Source of the DNA: an uncultured Eubacteriales bacterium
GTDB lineage: Bacteria; Bacillota; Clostridia; UMGS1883
Length of the DNA stretch: 16,383 bases
Assembly (NCBI GenBank): GCA_905195005.1
Contig: CAJJUC010000034.1
Span: forward strand, 1-16,383
Direction: 5' to 3'
Under the pieces are notes generated by a model. It was not told the origin of the DNA and searched no databases. It saw only the letters and a list, made by a program, of their open reading frames with translations. This document shows, piece by piece, positions 6,496 through 14,957 of this stretch. The stretch's first letter is position 1, and every line of letters begins with the position of its first letter. The position numbers and the translations under genes were made by a program.

Positions 6496-6694
6496 GAACG
6501 ATATTTTTGAAAATAAGGACAGCATTATTCGTGTGCTGAATACCAAGGACAATAAAGCTTTAATAATCGATTGCCTGAAAAGAACCGTTCCGAAATGGAC
6601 AGATATTGACAGTCTTTCAAACTATAAGCAGATAAAAGAGGAAATTCTGTATCAAAGGGCAAACCTCTCCACTGTTTCAATTGACGGTTTCTGA
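6488..6694 (+). pseudogene. Short ORF resembling the N-terminus of a TnsB-type transposase
   Basis: 68 residues from ATG 6488; TGGGGGA (6473-6479) lies 8 bases upstream. It reads MNKNDIFENKD, then IIRVLNTKDNKALIIDCLKR, TVPKWTDIDSLSNY. The 'xRVLxxxxxxxLVIDCxKRTxPxW' pattern is like the first ~60 residues of TnsB/Mu-type DDE transposases in Clostridia (family memory, not a search). The protein ends abruptly at TGA 6692-6694, far short of the usual ~600+ residues and without the DDE core. The 8-base overlap with the TnsA-like ORF strengthens both calls. The pair is most simply a dead Tn7-like transposon end. Confidence 0.4.
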
Positions 6695-6760
6695 AAGAAA
6701 AATATTTTTCTTACCTTAAACGGAGCCCCAAATTTTTTTCTTGCTTTATTGAAATTATAT

Positions 6761-7063
6761 ATGGATCACGAATTGGAAATACTTTTATTCAAGCCGGTAA
6801 TTTCAATATCCGACTTTTATAAGTCAAACGAGCAGCAGATTGACAATAATAAAATAACCCTCGCTAAAAATTTTATCGAACGGCGGATTACCACAAAGCT
6901 TACGGTTGACGAACTCAGCAAATATGTCAACCTGAACAGGTCATATTTAACAAGACAGTTCAAACATTTCTTTGGTTTATCGCCGAATGAATACATACTG
7001 ATTGCTAAAATAGAATACGCTTTTTCAAAAATAAGCATAGGCTGCGGCAAATCGCGAAGATAA
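6761..7063 (+). pseudogene. AraC-family regulator, C-terminal DNA-binding fragment, truncated
   Basis: About 100 codons from ATG 6761 (no ribosome-binding site) to TAA 7061-7063; the same frame is open upstream to 6695. The middle matches the first AraC helix-turn-helix: AKNFIERRITTKLTVDELSK then YVNLNRSYLTRQFKHFFGLS, PNEYILIAKI. The second helix-turn-helix should follow for ~45 residues, but the reading dissolves after ~15 (EYAFSKISIGCGKSRR). The ligand-binding N-terminal domain is also absent. The gene has therefore lost both ends. The right break lies 5 bases before the kinase stop, so it may be a recombination junction. It is not the partner of the downstream sensor pair, which has its own YesN regulator. 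Confidence 0.65.
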
Positions 7064-7067
7064 AGCT

Positions 7068-8843
7068 TCATGAATTTCCGTTGTCATATTCTATCATTTT
7101 TATTTTTATTGAAACTTCGGTTCCCTGTCCGACTACGGAATTTATAAATAATCCGTAGCCCTCTTCTTCTTTACAGAAATATTTAATCCGGTTACAGACA
7201 TTATAAATCCCGTAGCCGCCCTGCAAATATTTATTTGTATGCAGTGTATCCGTGAAAATTTTCTCCAGTGTTTCTTTATCAATACCGATGCCGTTATCTG
7301 ACACTAAAATTGAAATATCCTCCTCTTCCCTCTTAACTCTGACGCTTATTGTCAGCTTCTGCTCATCATCATCCTTGTTCAGCCCGTGAAGCAAAGCGTT
7401 CTCAACAATTGGCTGCAAAATAAGCTTCGGAAAAGCATAATCGAGCAGGGTGTCATCGACATCATATATAACGGTAAATCTGTCTTCGTATCTCTTTTTT
7501 TGTATTTTCAGGTACGCTTTTATCAAATCGAGCTCTTCTCTGAGATGAATTATATCGCGTCCCTTGCTCAGGCTGATTCTGAAATAGCCTGCCAATGCCG
7601 ATATAACCTCATTTATCTCGGGCACTCCGTAATCAAGCGCCATCCAATTCAGAGTGTCCAGCGTGTTATAAATAAAATGGGGATTAATCTGCTCCTGGAG
7701 AGCCTTCAGCATGGCATTTCGTTCGTTTATCTTAAGCACATAGGCATCCTCAATTTTACATTTCAATTCCTTTACCAGTGCATTAACCTTGTACTCGAGA
7801 ATGTCAAAGTCATATATGCTGCCGCCCGCTTCAGGGTTTTCGTCAATATTTTCAATATTTAAAACGCCCTCACTGTCTATAAGCTTGTGTATTTTTTGAA
7901 TATATCCAACCGTGCGGTTCATGAAAATATACATCAGCAAAAACGCCAGCAGCGCAACGGAGATGCACAGAACCGATGTAATCGTTGTAGACATTGTTGT
8001 TAAATTGCCGAATGTCATCAATTCATTCTTTTTTACGGAGGTAATAAGCCTCCAATCGGTATTTCTGATTTTCACAAACAAAACCGACTGTTTTTTTCCG
8101 AATACTTTGCCGCTGCTGCCGCGGGGAAAGCTCATGCCTTTAACGGAAGCAAGCTCCGTGTCGAGCCTGCTTCTGTCATCACAGGCGATGATTTTGCCGT
8201 CTTTATCGATAACAAAAGTATTTTTTATCCACTTATTCGACTCAAGCGCAAAGCTGAAAAAGTCGGCAAGAGGAATACTTATTTCCAAGGCTCCGATGCA
8301 GTCAAGATCTTTAGTTATGCTTTTAAGTATGCACACACCCTTTACAACATTTCTGCCGTTTATAAGCTCACTGTCCATATACCAATATGTTTTTCCCTGC
8401 CTTTTCAAAGCATTCCGAAACCACTGCTCATCCCTGACTTTATCCATATTAAAAAACGTGTAATTCTGATTTGCATACAGTTTAACCGGATTCACATAAA
8501 GGCGCACAGACGATAATCCGTGATTATACTGAGCAGTATTTAAAGTATTAAAAAGCTTTCTTTCATCCGAAATGTCCTGCTTCAGAGAAAGGCGCTGCTC
8601 TTCGGATAAAACACTCTGGATATCCTCATTAACGCAAAGAATGTTCATAACGCGCTCATAGATATTCATTTTGAAGTCAACACTGTTGTTCATTTGCTTA
8701 AGCGTCAGCATAATATCATCATTTGCCTTATCGTATACGCTGCGGTAAATAGCCGCGTTCAAATAAGCAACCGCAACAAAGCACGGTACAACAATAACAA
8801 TTATGTAAATCAGCACAGTTTTATTTTTGTAAGAAACCCTCAT
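7068..8843 (-). CDS. YesM/LytS-type sensor histidine kinase
   Basis: 591 residues from ATG 8843, with GGCGGGA 7 bases upstream; a TTG two codons earlier is less likely. Order: short basic N-terminus, membrane segment ~8-29, extracellular sensor ~30-275 of Cache type (VRLYVNPVKL, WYMDSELINGRN, ALEISIPLADFF, TFVIDKDGKIIA), second membrane segment ~283-308, HAMP-like linker, then a His_kinase domain with QINPHFIYNTLDTLNW (phosphoacceptor H389). The ATP-binding domain has QPIVENALLHGL (N box), DNGIGI (G1) and GGYGIYNVCNRI (G2). This is the YesM class, which phosphorylates a YesN-type regulator and usually senses extracellular sugars or oligosaccharide-binding proteins in Firmicutes. The ATG lies 3 bases after the regulator's stop codon, so the two share an operon. 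All catalytic boxes look intact. Confidence 0.93.
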   Translation of the reverse strand: MRVSYKNKTVLIYIIVIVVPCFVAVAYLNAAIYRSVYDKANDDIMLTLKQMNNSVDFKMNIYERVMNILCVNEDIQSVLSEEQRLSLKQDISDERKLFNTLNTAQYNHGLSSVRLYVNPVKLYANQNYTFFNMDKVRDEQWFRNALKRQGKTYWYMDSELINGRNVVKGVCILKSITKDLDCIGALEISIPLADFFSFALESNKWIKNTFVIDKDGKIIACDDRSRLDTELASVKGMSFPRGSSGKVFGKKQSVLFVKIRNTDWRLITSVKKNELMTFGNLTTMSTTITSVLCISVALLAFLLMYIFMNRTVGYIQKIHKLIDSEGVLNIENIDENPEAGGSIYDFDILEYKVNALVKELKCKIEDAYVLKINERNAMLKALQEQINPHFIYNTLDTLNWMALDYGVPEINEVISALAGYFRISLSKGRDIIHLREELDLIKAYLKIQKKRYEDRFTVIYDVDDTLLDYAFPKLILQPIVENALLHGLNKDDDEQKLTISVRVKREEEDISILVSDNGIGIDKETLEKIFTDTLHTNKYLQGGYGIYNVCNRIKYFCKEEEGYGLFINSVVGQGTEVSIKIKMIEYDNGNS

Positions 8844-8845
8844 GT

Positions 8846-10036
8846 TCAATTCCCGCCATCAAAATTTTTATCTATCTCTTTAAATGATTTTCCGTAATAC
8901 TTTTTTATAAGCTTATTGAAGTAATTGGGATCGCTGTACCCTACCATTTCGCTGATTTCGTACAGCTTGCGGCGGCGGCTTTTCATCAGCTCCATTGCCT
9001 TTTTCATCCGAACATCCGTTATATAACCGTTAATCGTTATTCCTGTTATTTTTTTAAACAGTCCGCAGGCGTAGGTCGGTGCGATAAAAACAGAGGCGGC
9101 AATATCATTTATTGTGAGCTTTTCGCTGTAATGAATGTCAATATAATCCTTAATACCGCTGACAATATGCATCTCGCTGTTATCAAATTTCAGACACAGG
9201 TTAAAATACTGCTCCCGAAAACACGAAAAGCCGTCAATTATTTCGCCGAAATTAATATCCGCATCGATTTCAAGCATATTTTCAACAAGCTCTGCCCAAT
9301 CGCGCAGCTCTTGCTCTCCGGCAAGCTCCTGATTTTCCTTGAATCCAAGCACGCCTATAAGCACATCGTTATCCTGTGCGTTAATAACATAACCGGAATA
9401 CTCTCTTTTTATAAGCTCCGTCATTATGTTCTGAACCGCAAACCGAAGCGCCTTTACCTCATCCTCTCTGACATATTTATCGAAAAAATTTTTCAACCTC
9501 AGAACAACAAGCATATATTTTGTGCAACCGCCAATTTTAAGATAATGCAATTCCTTTCGGTTATTCTGCACCGCGCCGGGAGCCTCTGCCAGCAGCTTTT
9601 TTATAATAAGCGTTCTGGTAACATTCTGCTCAATTTCATGCTGCTCCTCAGCACATTTTTCCGTTTTAATCTGATTTGTGATTCTTTCCACAACATCACT
9701 TAAATCGCTGAAATTAACGGGCTTCAGAATATAATCAACGGCATTAAGCTTGAACGCGGAACGAATATATGAAATATTATCATACCCGCTTATAAAAATT
9801 ATTTTCGATTTATAGCCGCGTTCATACAGGCAATTTGCAAACGTTATGCCGTCCATTTTCGGCATTTTCACATCACAAAGTATAAGATCAGGCTCAAATT
9901 TTTCAATAAAGCTCAATGCAGCTTTCCCGTCCTCAGCCTGCGCCACGACTTTAGCATCGTATTTTTCCCAGCTGAAGTGCTTTATAAGACCCTCTCGGGT
10001 TCTTTTCTCATCATCTACTATCATAACACTAATCAT
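8846..10036 (-). CDS. YesN-type response regulator with AraC DNA-binding domain
   Basis: 396 residues; ATG 10036 with GGAGG 6 bases upstream. The receiver domain (1-~120) has the acidic pair D8/D9 with E10, phosphoacceptor D55 in LILCDVKMPKMDG, S83 in FISGYD and K105 in LKPV, so it appears active. A ~150-residue helical linker follows. Residues ~290-396 carry the double AraC helix-turn-helix (SGIKDYIDIHYSEKLTINDI, IAPTYACGLFKKITG, MKKAMELM, ISEMVGYSDPNYFNKLIKK). It should be phosphorylated by the kinase encoded immediately downstream and activate nearby sugar-related genes, plausibly the large secreted proteins upstream; the regulon is inferred. A hairpin GTTTGC-GTTTTAA-GCAAAC lies right before its Shine-Dalgarno site. 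Confidence 0.93.
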   Translation of the reverse strand: MISVMIVDDEKRTREGLIKHFSWEKYDAKVVAQAEDGKAALSFIEKFEPDLILCDVKMPKMDGITFANCLYERGYKSKIIFISGYDNISYIRSAFKLNAVDYILKPVNFSDLSDVVERITNQIKTEKCAEEQHEIEQNVTRTLIIKKLLAEAPGAVQNNRKELHYLKIGGCTKYMLVVLRLKNFFDKYVREDEVKALRFAVQNIMTELIKREYSGYVINAQDNDVLIGVLGFKENQELAGEQELRDWAELVENMLEIDADINFGEIIDGFSCFREQYFNLCLKFDNSEMHIVSGIKDYIDIHYSEKLTINDIAASVFIAPTYACGLFKKITGITINGYITDVRMKKAMELMKSRRRKLYEISEMVGYSDPNYFNKLIKKYYGKSFKEIDKNFDGGN

Positions 10037-10047
10037 ACAGAGCCTCC

Positions 10048-10066
10048 GTTTGCTTAAAACGCAAAC
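10048..10066 (-). promoter_or_regulatory. Leader hairpin abutting the regulator's ribosome-binding site
   Basis: 6-bp inverted repeat GTTTGC/GCAAAC with a 7-base loop, next to GGAGG on the minus strand. It may modulate translation, serve as an operator, or stabilise the 5' end. It lies 15 bases downstream of the -10 element, so it would be part of the first ~20 nt of the mRNA. Confidence 0.45.
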
Positions 10067-10081
10067 AATTATTTATATAAT

Positions 10082-10110
10082 ATTTTATCATAGGCAAAAT
10101 TCATTGTCAA
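10082..10110 (-). promoter_or_regulatory. Sigma-A-type promoter of the two-component operon
   Basis: Minus strand: consensus -35 TTGACA (10110-10105), exact 17-base spacer, -10 TAAAAT (10087-10082). It lies between the glycosidase 3' hairpin and the regulator, so the sensor pair can be expressed independently of the large genes upstream. Confidence 0.75.
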
Positions 10111-10114
10111 GCCG

Positions 10115-10148
10115 CCGAGCCTTGCAGGGGTTATCCAGCAAGGCTCGG
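10115..10148 (-). terminator. Perfect 11-bp hairpin overlapping the glycosidase stop codon
   Basis: CCGAGCCTTGC (10148-10138 on the minus strand) pairs perfectly with GCAAGGCTCGG (10125-10115), with a 12-base loop containing the stop codon, so the last codons (SLAG) form the stem. No T run follows; it may protect the mRNA 3' end or terminate weakly. The -35 box of the next operon begins 5 bases later. Confidence 0.6.
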
Positions 10149-13100
10149 AACGTTTAATATCATACGGCAGCATTCAGCCCTTGTGACATTTTTCTTCGGT
10201 TTAAATTCACCGTTCGGAAATCCTTCTATGAAAGAATTTTTTGCCGCCTTATTCACCGATTCGGAGAAGTTTTCTCCGATATCGTTCTTGTCGGCGAAAT
10301 TAAGGTTTCCCGTTTCAAGAGCCTTTCCCGTTTTCAGTTCAGCTGCACGCACCAGCATGTGTGCCGCTTCTTCACGCGTGAGACAGTCATTTGCACGGCT
10401 TAACCCTCCGATTTTAATTCCGTCAAGCAATCCGAGCTTATCGGCAGCGTTAATATATGGCGCATACCAATCGTCATTTAAAACATCATCAAATGAATTG
10501 CCTTGACTGCCGGTATCAGGTTTTAAAACACAGCACAGCATTTTTGCAAGTTCACCCACCGTGACAAATCCTTCGGGTTCAAAATATCCCTGAGTTCTTC
10601 CGTTGACTATACTTTTATCGGTAAGTGCATTTATATCGTTATTCGCCCAATGATTAACCGTATCAAAATACTTATAACCGCAATCTGCTTCAAATATTAA
10701 CGGTGTCAAAAGCTTAACCGTAAATTTATTTTCGTATTCCGTGCCGCTCCTGAGCTCCTTTAATCCCGTTACGGGTTTTCCGTTCACCTCAATAACAGCC
10801 TCAATCGGAGCTTCGGAATCATAATCATAGCTGCAAACATTTACAAGCAGCTTATTGTTATAGAATGTGCTTTGCCAGGTAACGTCTCTCAGCGGTTCAC
10901 CGGTTTTTGCATTTTTTACAACAACCGTATTCATCCCTTTATCCGACAAAATTTCTGCAAAGCGCTGCTTCAGTTCCTCTCTGCCGGGTGACGTCATTTC
11001 ATAGCTGCCGTGCGTTATCGGAATAACAATTGCATGTTCCTTAATATATTTAAGCGTTTCCGCGTCGGACGCAGCTCCGTACTCATTCCTGCAAAGACTT
11101 TCCTCGCCGAGAATCACAACCGTTCCGCCGCGCTCAGTGAGCGCCTTTATTTGCCGCAGCGTTTCATCCGGAACATTTGTGGAATAGGGCACTATCAGAA
11201 AGTTATGATTCTCTAATTTTTGCGGCTGAGAATCAACTATAAAATCCACTTTCTTACCGTTGAAAATTGTTGCCTCATATGCCTTAAACATAACTCCCAT
11301 TGCCGCGTTTTCATATGCCCTCGAATTAACCGAATACAGCATTGCGACATCCGCTTTTTGCTTTTGAAGCGCCGTAACTTCGTACGACAGACGATTAAGG
11401 TCATAATTCGTTTTGCCTATTCTTGCAACCAAGTCCGGGCGGTTGAGAATCTGTGTGCCGAAAATATGCTTTGACGGATCAACGCCCTCCGCTCTGTCCC
11501 ATATCCACATTGCGGTTGCACCCATTCCGTTTACCGCGCCCTGCCAGAGGTTTGCATCGGCGTTATCGGATATCGCCGTGTTTATGTTCATGTCATTATC
11601 AAAAAGCACGTGATTTTCGCTGTTGATAACCGGTGCGGATTTGATTGATGTCTGAAGATTATAGAACATCATTGTTTTCGTAATATCACGGTTCTCGATT
11701 TTGTTCCCGGCATCGTTTCCGTTCAGGTCGGACCACTCGGCATATTTTTCGGGGCTTGTACCATCGGTCATAAACGAGCGGTAGACAGCGTCGGACGGGA
11801 ACAGATTGGCGCACATTTTTGCATGAACCAAAACGTTCGGCGCTTCCTCCTTGATAATCCCGGCTATCCATTTGTGAAAGCCCGACAAAACATCTTCGTT
11901 AAAATCACGCCAGTCATTGAACACGACAAGTCCACCTATACTTTCATCAGGCGTGCTCGAAGTCGGCAGAATTACCTCCTCAAAGCTTTTGTAGCTTGTG
12001 TGATAAACGTTATTCAAATCGAAAATATCTCCGTATTTGTTCCTCACATATTCCGTCCAATAGGGCATCACGCTGCTGCTTTTCCAACTGTAGTACTTGG
12101 TTTCGTTCGTCATGCAGATGCTGTTCACAGACTTATATTTTTTCGCAAGCCTTGCAATGGTTCTTATGTGATACTCATACCCCTTTAATACTTTATAATC
12201 GTCAGGATTTAAAATGTCATAATTCAAACTCCATGTTAATCCCTTTATATCTACGTTTTTGTAATACTTATATGTAAGAAGCTGATTGATTGAATACAGA
12301 TTCAGCCCCAAATCCACGCGGACATTATTTTTTTCGGCGCGCTCAAGCATGTCTTCAAGATATTTCAACACCCTGCCGTCATACATATATCCGTCCTTCG
12401 CGTTCTCCGGCGCGCCGCGCTCAAAGCTCCCGTTTTCCAGGAGATTAACATCGCTGCCTTTTTCTCTCACATATATATCATCAATATTTATTCCGCTCGT
12501 TTCTCCCTCGCATTGGATAACAAGCCGAATCCGCGGAAAATCCTCCTTTGCGTGGTAAGATACCGCATCGGGAAACACGGAATAGAGATTTGAACAGTAT
12601 TTGAAATCATCCTTTCCTACAGTGTATGTTCCCTTATATTCTTTCCAGTCATAAGTTCCGTCCATACTTATCCGCGAAACCTTTTTTGCGGGACCGAAGC
12701 CAAACCATGTGGATTTAACGCCCTGCCCTTTTGCCTTTAAGCCGAATTCGTATGTAACGCCGGGCTTTGCCTCTATTTCCTGGAAAAAGCATAATAAGTC
12801 ATTTACCTTATACGGACCTCTGCGCACCATTTTAAGGCTTGTTTTTCCGGATGCTGCTGTGCTGCTGTCCAGCATTATATCTCCGTCAACATCGAACTGC
12901 GTTCTCTGAAACCATCCCTTTGCTGCCGAAGCTTCGACCAAAAGATTGCTTATAACGGAATCCGTCTGGATAAATGACGCGCCGAAATCCGGCATTTTTT
13001 CAACCTCGTCTTTCACCTGATCCCAGTGCCCGTATCCGTATAAAAATACAGGTCTTTTTTCAATAACCCCGTTTGCGTCGGTCGTTGCTATTATGCTTTG

Positions 13101-14903
13101 CCCATCTATCGTCACATCGCCCGTAACAAACTTCGGAACCTTCGGCGGCTGCTTTTCGTTATTCAGATACTTTCTCAGGTTATCTGCTGCCTCATTGTAA
13201 AGCCTGCTAAGCTCCTCATGATAGTAATTTATATTTACAAAGCAGTCCAGCTCAAGCTCATCCTCCATATAGCCGGTAAACCTGTCGATTACATTACGGT
13301 AAAGCTTTTCGTAATCCGTTGAAAGGCGGCGCTTTTCACATTCCGCTATAAGCCCGTCAAGCTCCGTCGTCTGCTTTTTGTGCTGCTCTATCATTTCCGC
13401 TGTGATTTCTCTGTTCGGCAAAATATTAATTTCAGCGCCGATTTCCTGCACCGTGCTGCCGTCATTTATTTTATAAACAACAGGCATAATTCCGACTTTA
13501 TCGCACTTTACGGCGTTATCGATTTTAACTGCCTGTCCGCTTTTCAGCTCAAGACTGTTGGATTTCGGACCTTCAACGGTAAAAGATTTGTCAGCTCCGT
13601 TGTTTACAATATACAGTGAGTACAGTATTTCACTGCCGCAGATTTCCTGAGCGCTCCCCTGAAGAAACGCAACATATTCACTTCCTTTTTTCACCGTGTG
13701 AATTGTAGGAAAATCTTTGTTTGTTTTTTCATTGAAAATACCGGGTGCAAGCTCAAGCCCGTATGCTCTGCCGCCGCCGTCATTATTGTTTATAACGGCG
13801 CAGAACAGAAATTCATCAGGGCATTTATCAAATTTAAGCGACCACGGAATCGCAATTTCATAAATTGTTGTGCTTCCCGAGCGGCTGCCGCAAAACTTTA
13901 TGCCGCTGTCCGAAGAACCGTGAACCGATGAACCCTCTTTTTCATTGTACATGAATCCCAGCTCTGTTCCGTAATTGTCCTTTTTGGTTCCGATTGCAAT
14001 TTGCAGAGAATCCCCCTGCCAGTAATTTTCAAGCACCGTAAAATGGGTTTTGTCATTGACCGCGCAGGAAAAATAGAAATATTCGTCATCATAGCAATAC
14101 TTCATTTCGGCGGTTATTTCCGCCGTAACACCGTTCATTAAAATCTGATACTGGTTTTCGCTTTTAGGTTCATGAAATGAAGTCAGTCCGTCCCATTCCG
14201 AAAGGTTACCGTCGATATTAATTCCGTCTTTACGGTATATCGGTATATGCGAATCAAATTCGTCGGGATCAATATAAGAGACGCTGTCGGCCGGCAATTC
14301 GTCGGCTTCGGAATTAATTTCGGCATTTCCGATAATTCTGCTTCCGTCGGTTATTGTTTCAAAATCGCCGTTTGAAATTAAGTTATCCCCCGTCTTTCCG
14401 TCAGCACCGTATTCGTATATTTCTATATCATCCACCCAAAGCGCGCCCGTAACATCGTCAATCACAAAAAAGAAGTTAATTTCCGGCGTTGAAAGTTCAT
14501 GAGTATATGTAAATTCAAACGGCGTCCAGTCATAGCTGCCTGAAAGCGGCAAAAGCGACTTTCTGCATACGCTTCCCAAGGCAACATTTATCATCGAGCC
14601 GTTCCTGACCTTTGCAAAAAACTTAATTTTGTAAGTTTTGCCCGGTGTCAGTTTCAGCGCATAATTCGCCCTTATATAATGATTATATGCATACGGAGTG
14701 TTATTTACAAGCTTCATTGAAGCTTTTCCGCCGTGTGCAACCGTTGTATCGACATAAGCGCCGCCGTCCGCGTCATTGTACATGGTTTTCCAGCCGGGCA
14801 CCTCGGTCTCAACTGTTTTTTGGTCGGCGTATACAGGTATAAAATTCGCTGCCATCACGCAGACAATAAAAATGCATAATATCAGTTTTAAATTTTGTTT
14901 CAT
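10131..14903 (-). CDS. Secreted multi-domain glycosidase (clan GH-A-like) with CBMs and C-terminal SLH repeats
   Basis: 1590 residues. The start is ATG 14903 because a lipophilic signal peptide begins there (MKQNLK, then LILCIFIVCVMAANFI, cleavage after VYA26); GGGAAGGG lies ~12 bases upstream. Order: CBM 4/9-like jelly roll (~35-165, ending LISNGDFE), CBM9-like module (~219-410, DGNLSEWDG), Ig-like part and helical linker (~420-600). The catalytic region starts ~615 (PVFLYGYGHWD) and holds an inserted second jelly roll (~680-850, LLENGSFE). The barrel then continues with E934 in ICMTNET (acid/base position) and E1096 in VINSENH (nucleophile position). A flavodoxin-like beta-galactosidase domain (~1170-1310, GGTVVILGEE) follows as in GH42. 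Residues ~1411-1590 are three SLH repeats that bind cell-wall polymers. The enzyme should sit on the surface and cut a glycan; exact family and substrate are not assignable by eye. It follows the FnIII protein by 54 bases. Confidence 0.85.
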   Translation of the reverse strand: MKQNLKLILCIFIVCVMAANFIPVYADQKTVETEVPGWKTMYNDADGGAYVDTTVAHGGKASMKLVNNTPYAYNHYIRANYALKLTPGKTYKIKFFAKVRNGSMINVALGSVCRKSLLPLSGSYDWTPFEFTYTHELSTPEINFFFVIDDVTGALWVDDIEIYEYGADGKTGDNLISNGDFETITDGSRIIGNAEINSEADELPADSVSYIDPDEFDSHIPIYRKDGINIDGNLSEWDGLTSFHEPKSENQYQILMNGVTAEITAEMKYCYDDEYFYFSCAVNDKTHFTVLENYWQGDSLQIAIGTKKDNYGTELGFMYNEKEGSSVHGSSDSGIKFCGSRSGSTTIYEIAIPWSLKFDKCPDEFLFCAVINNNDGGGRAYGLELAPGIFNEKTNKDFPTIHTVKKGSEYVAFLQGSAQEICGSEILYSLYIVNNGADKSFTVEGPKSNSLELKSGQAVKIDNAVKCDKVGIMPVVYKINDGSTVQEIGAEINILPNREITAEMIEQHKKQTTELDGLIAECEKRRLSTDYEKLYRNVIDRFTGYMEDELELDCFVNINYYHEELSRLYNEAADNLRKYLNNEKQPPKVPKFVTGDVTIDGQSIIATTDANGVIEKRPVFLYGYGHWDQVKDEVEKMPDFGASFIQTDSVISNLLVEASAAKGWFQRTQFDVDGDIMLDSSTAASGKTSLKMVRRGPYKVNDLLCFFQEIEAKPGVTYEFGLKAKGQGVKSTWFGFGPAKKVSRISMDGTYDWKEYKGTYTVGKDDFKYCSNLYSVFPDAVSYHAKEDFPRIRLVIQCEGETSGINIDDIYVREKGSDVNLLENGSFERGAPENAKDGYMYDGRVLKYLEDMLERAEKNNVRVDLGLNLYSINQLLTYKYYKNVDIKGLTWSLNYDILNPDDYKVLKGYEYHIRTIARLAKKYKSVNSICMTNETKYYSWKSSSVMPYWTEYVRNKYGDIFDLNNVYHTSYKSFEEVILPTSSTPDESIGGLVVFNDWRDFNEDVLSGFHKWIAGIIKEEAPNVLVHAKMCANLFPSDAVYRSFMTDGTSPEKYAEWSDLNGNDAGNKIENRDITKTMMFYNLQTSIKSAPVINSENHVLFDNDMNINTAISDNADANLWQGAVNGMGATAMWIWDRAEGVDPSKHIFGTQILNRPDLVARIGKTNYDLNRLSYEVTALQKQKADVAMLYSVNSRAYENAAMGVMFKAYEATIFNGKKVDFIVDSQPQKLENHNFLIVPYSTNVPDETLRQIKALTERGGTVVILGEESLCRNEYGAASDAETLKYIKEHAIVIPITHGSYEMTSPGREELKQRFAEILSDKGMNTVVVKNAKTGEPLRDVTWQSTFYNNKLLVNVCSYDYDSEAPIEAVIEVNGKPVTGLKELRSGTEYENKFTVKLLTPLIFEADCGYKYFDTVNHWANNDINALTDKSIVNGRTQGYFEPEGFVTVGELAKMLCCVLKPDTGSQGNSFDDVLNDDWYAPYINAADKLGLLDGIKIGGLSRANDCLTREEAAHMLVRAAELKTGKALETGNLNFADKNDIGENFSESVNKAAKNSFIEGFPNGEFKPKKNVTRAECCRMILNVPSLAG

Positions 14904-14957
14904 TTTGCTTTCAACCCTTCCCGGCAGCACAATCCTTGCCGATAATAACCGCTGAAC

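Noticed and set aside
7386..9703. Plus-strand ORFs of 158-190 codons inside the kinase and regulator genes
   Set aside because: They are antisense shadows of two firmly identified genes, lack ribosome-binding sites and show no domain.
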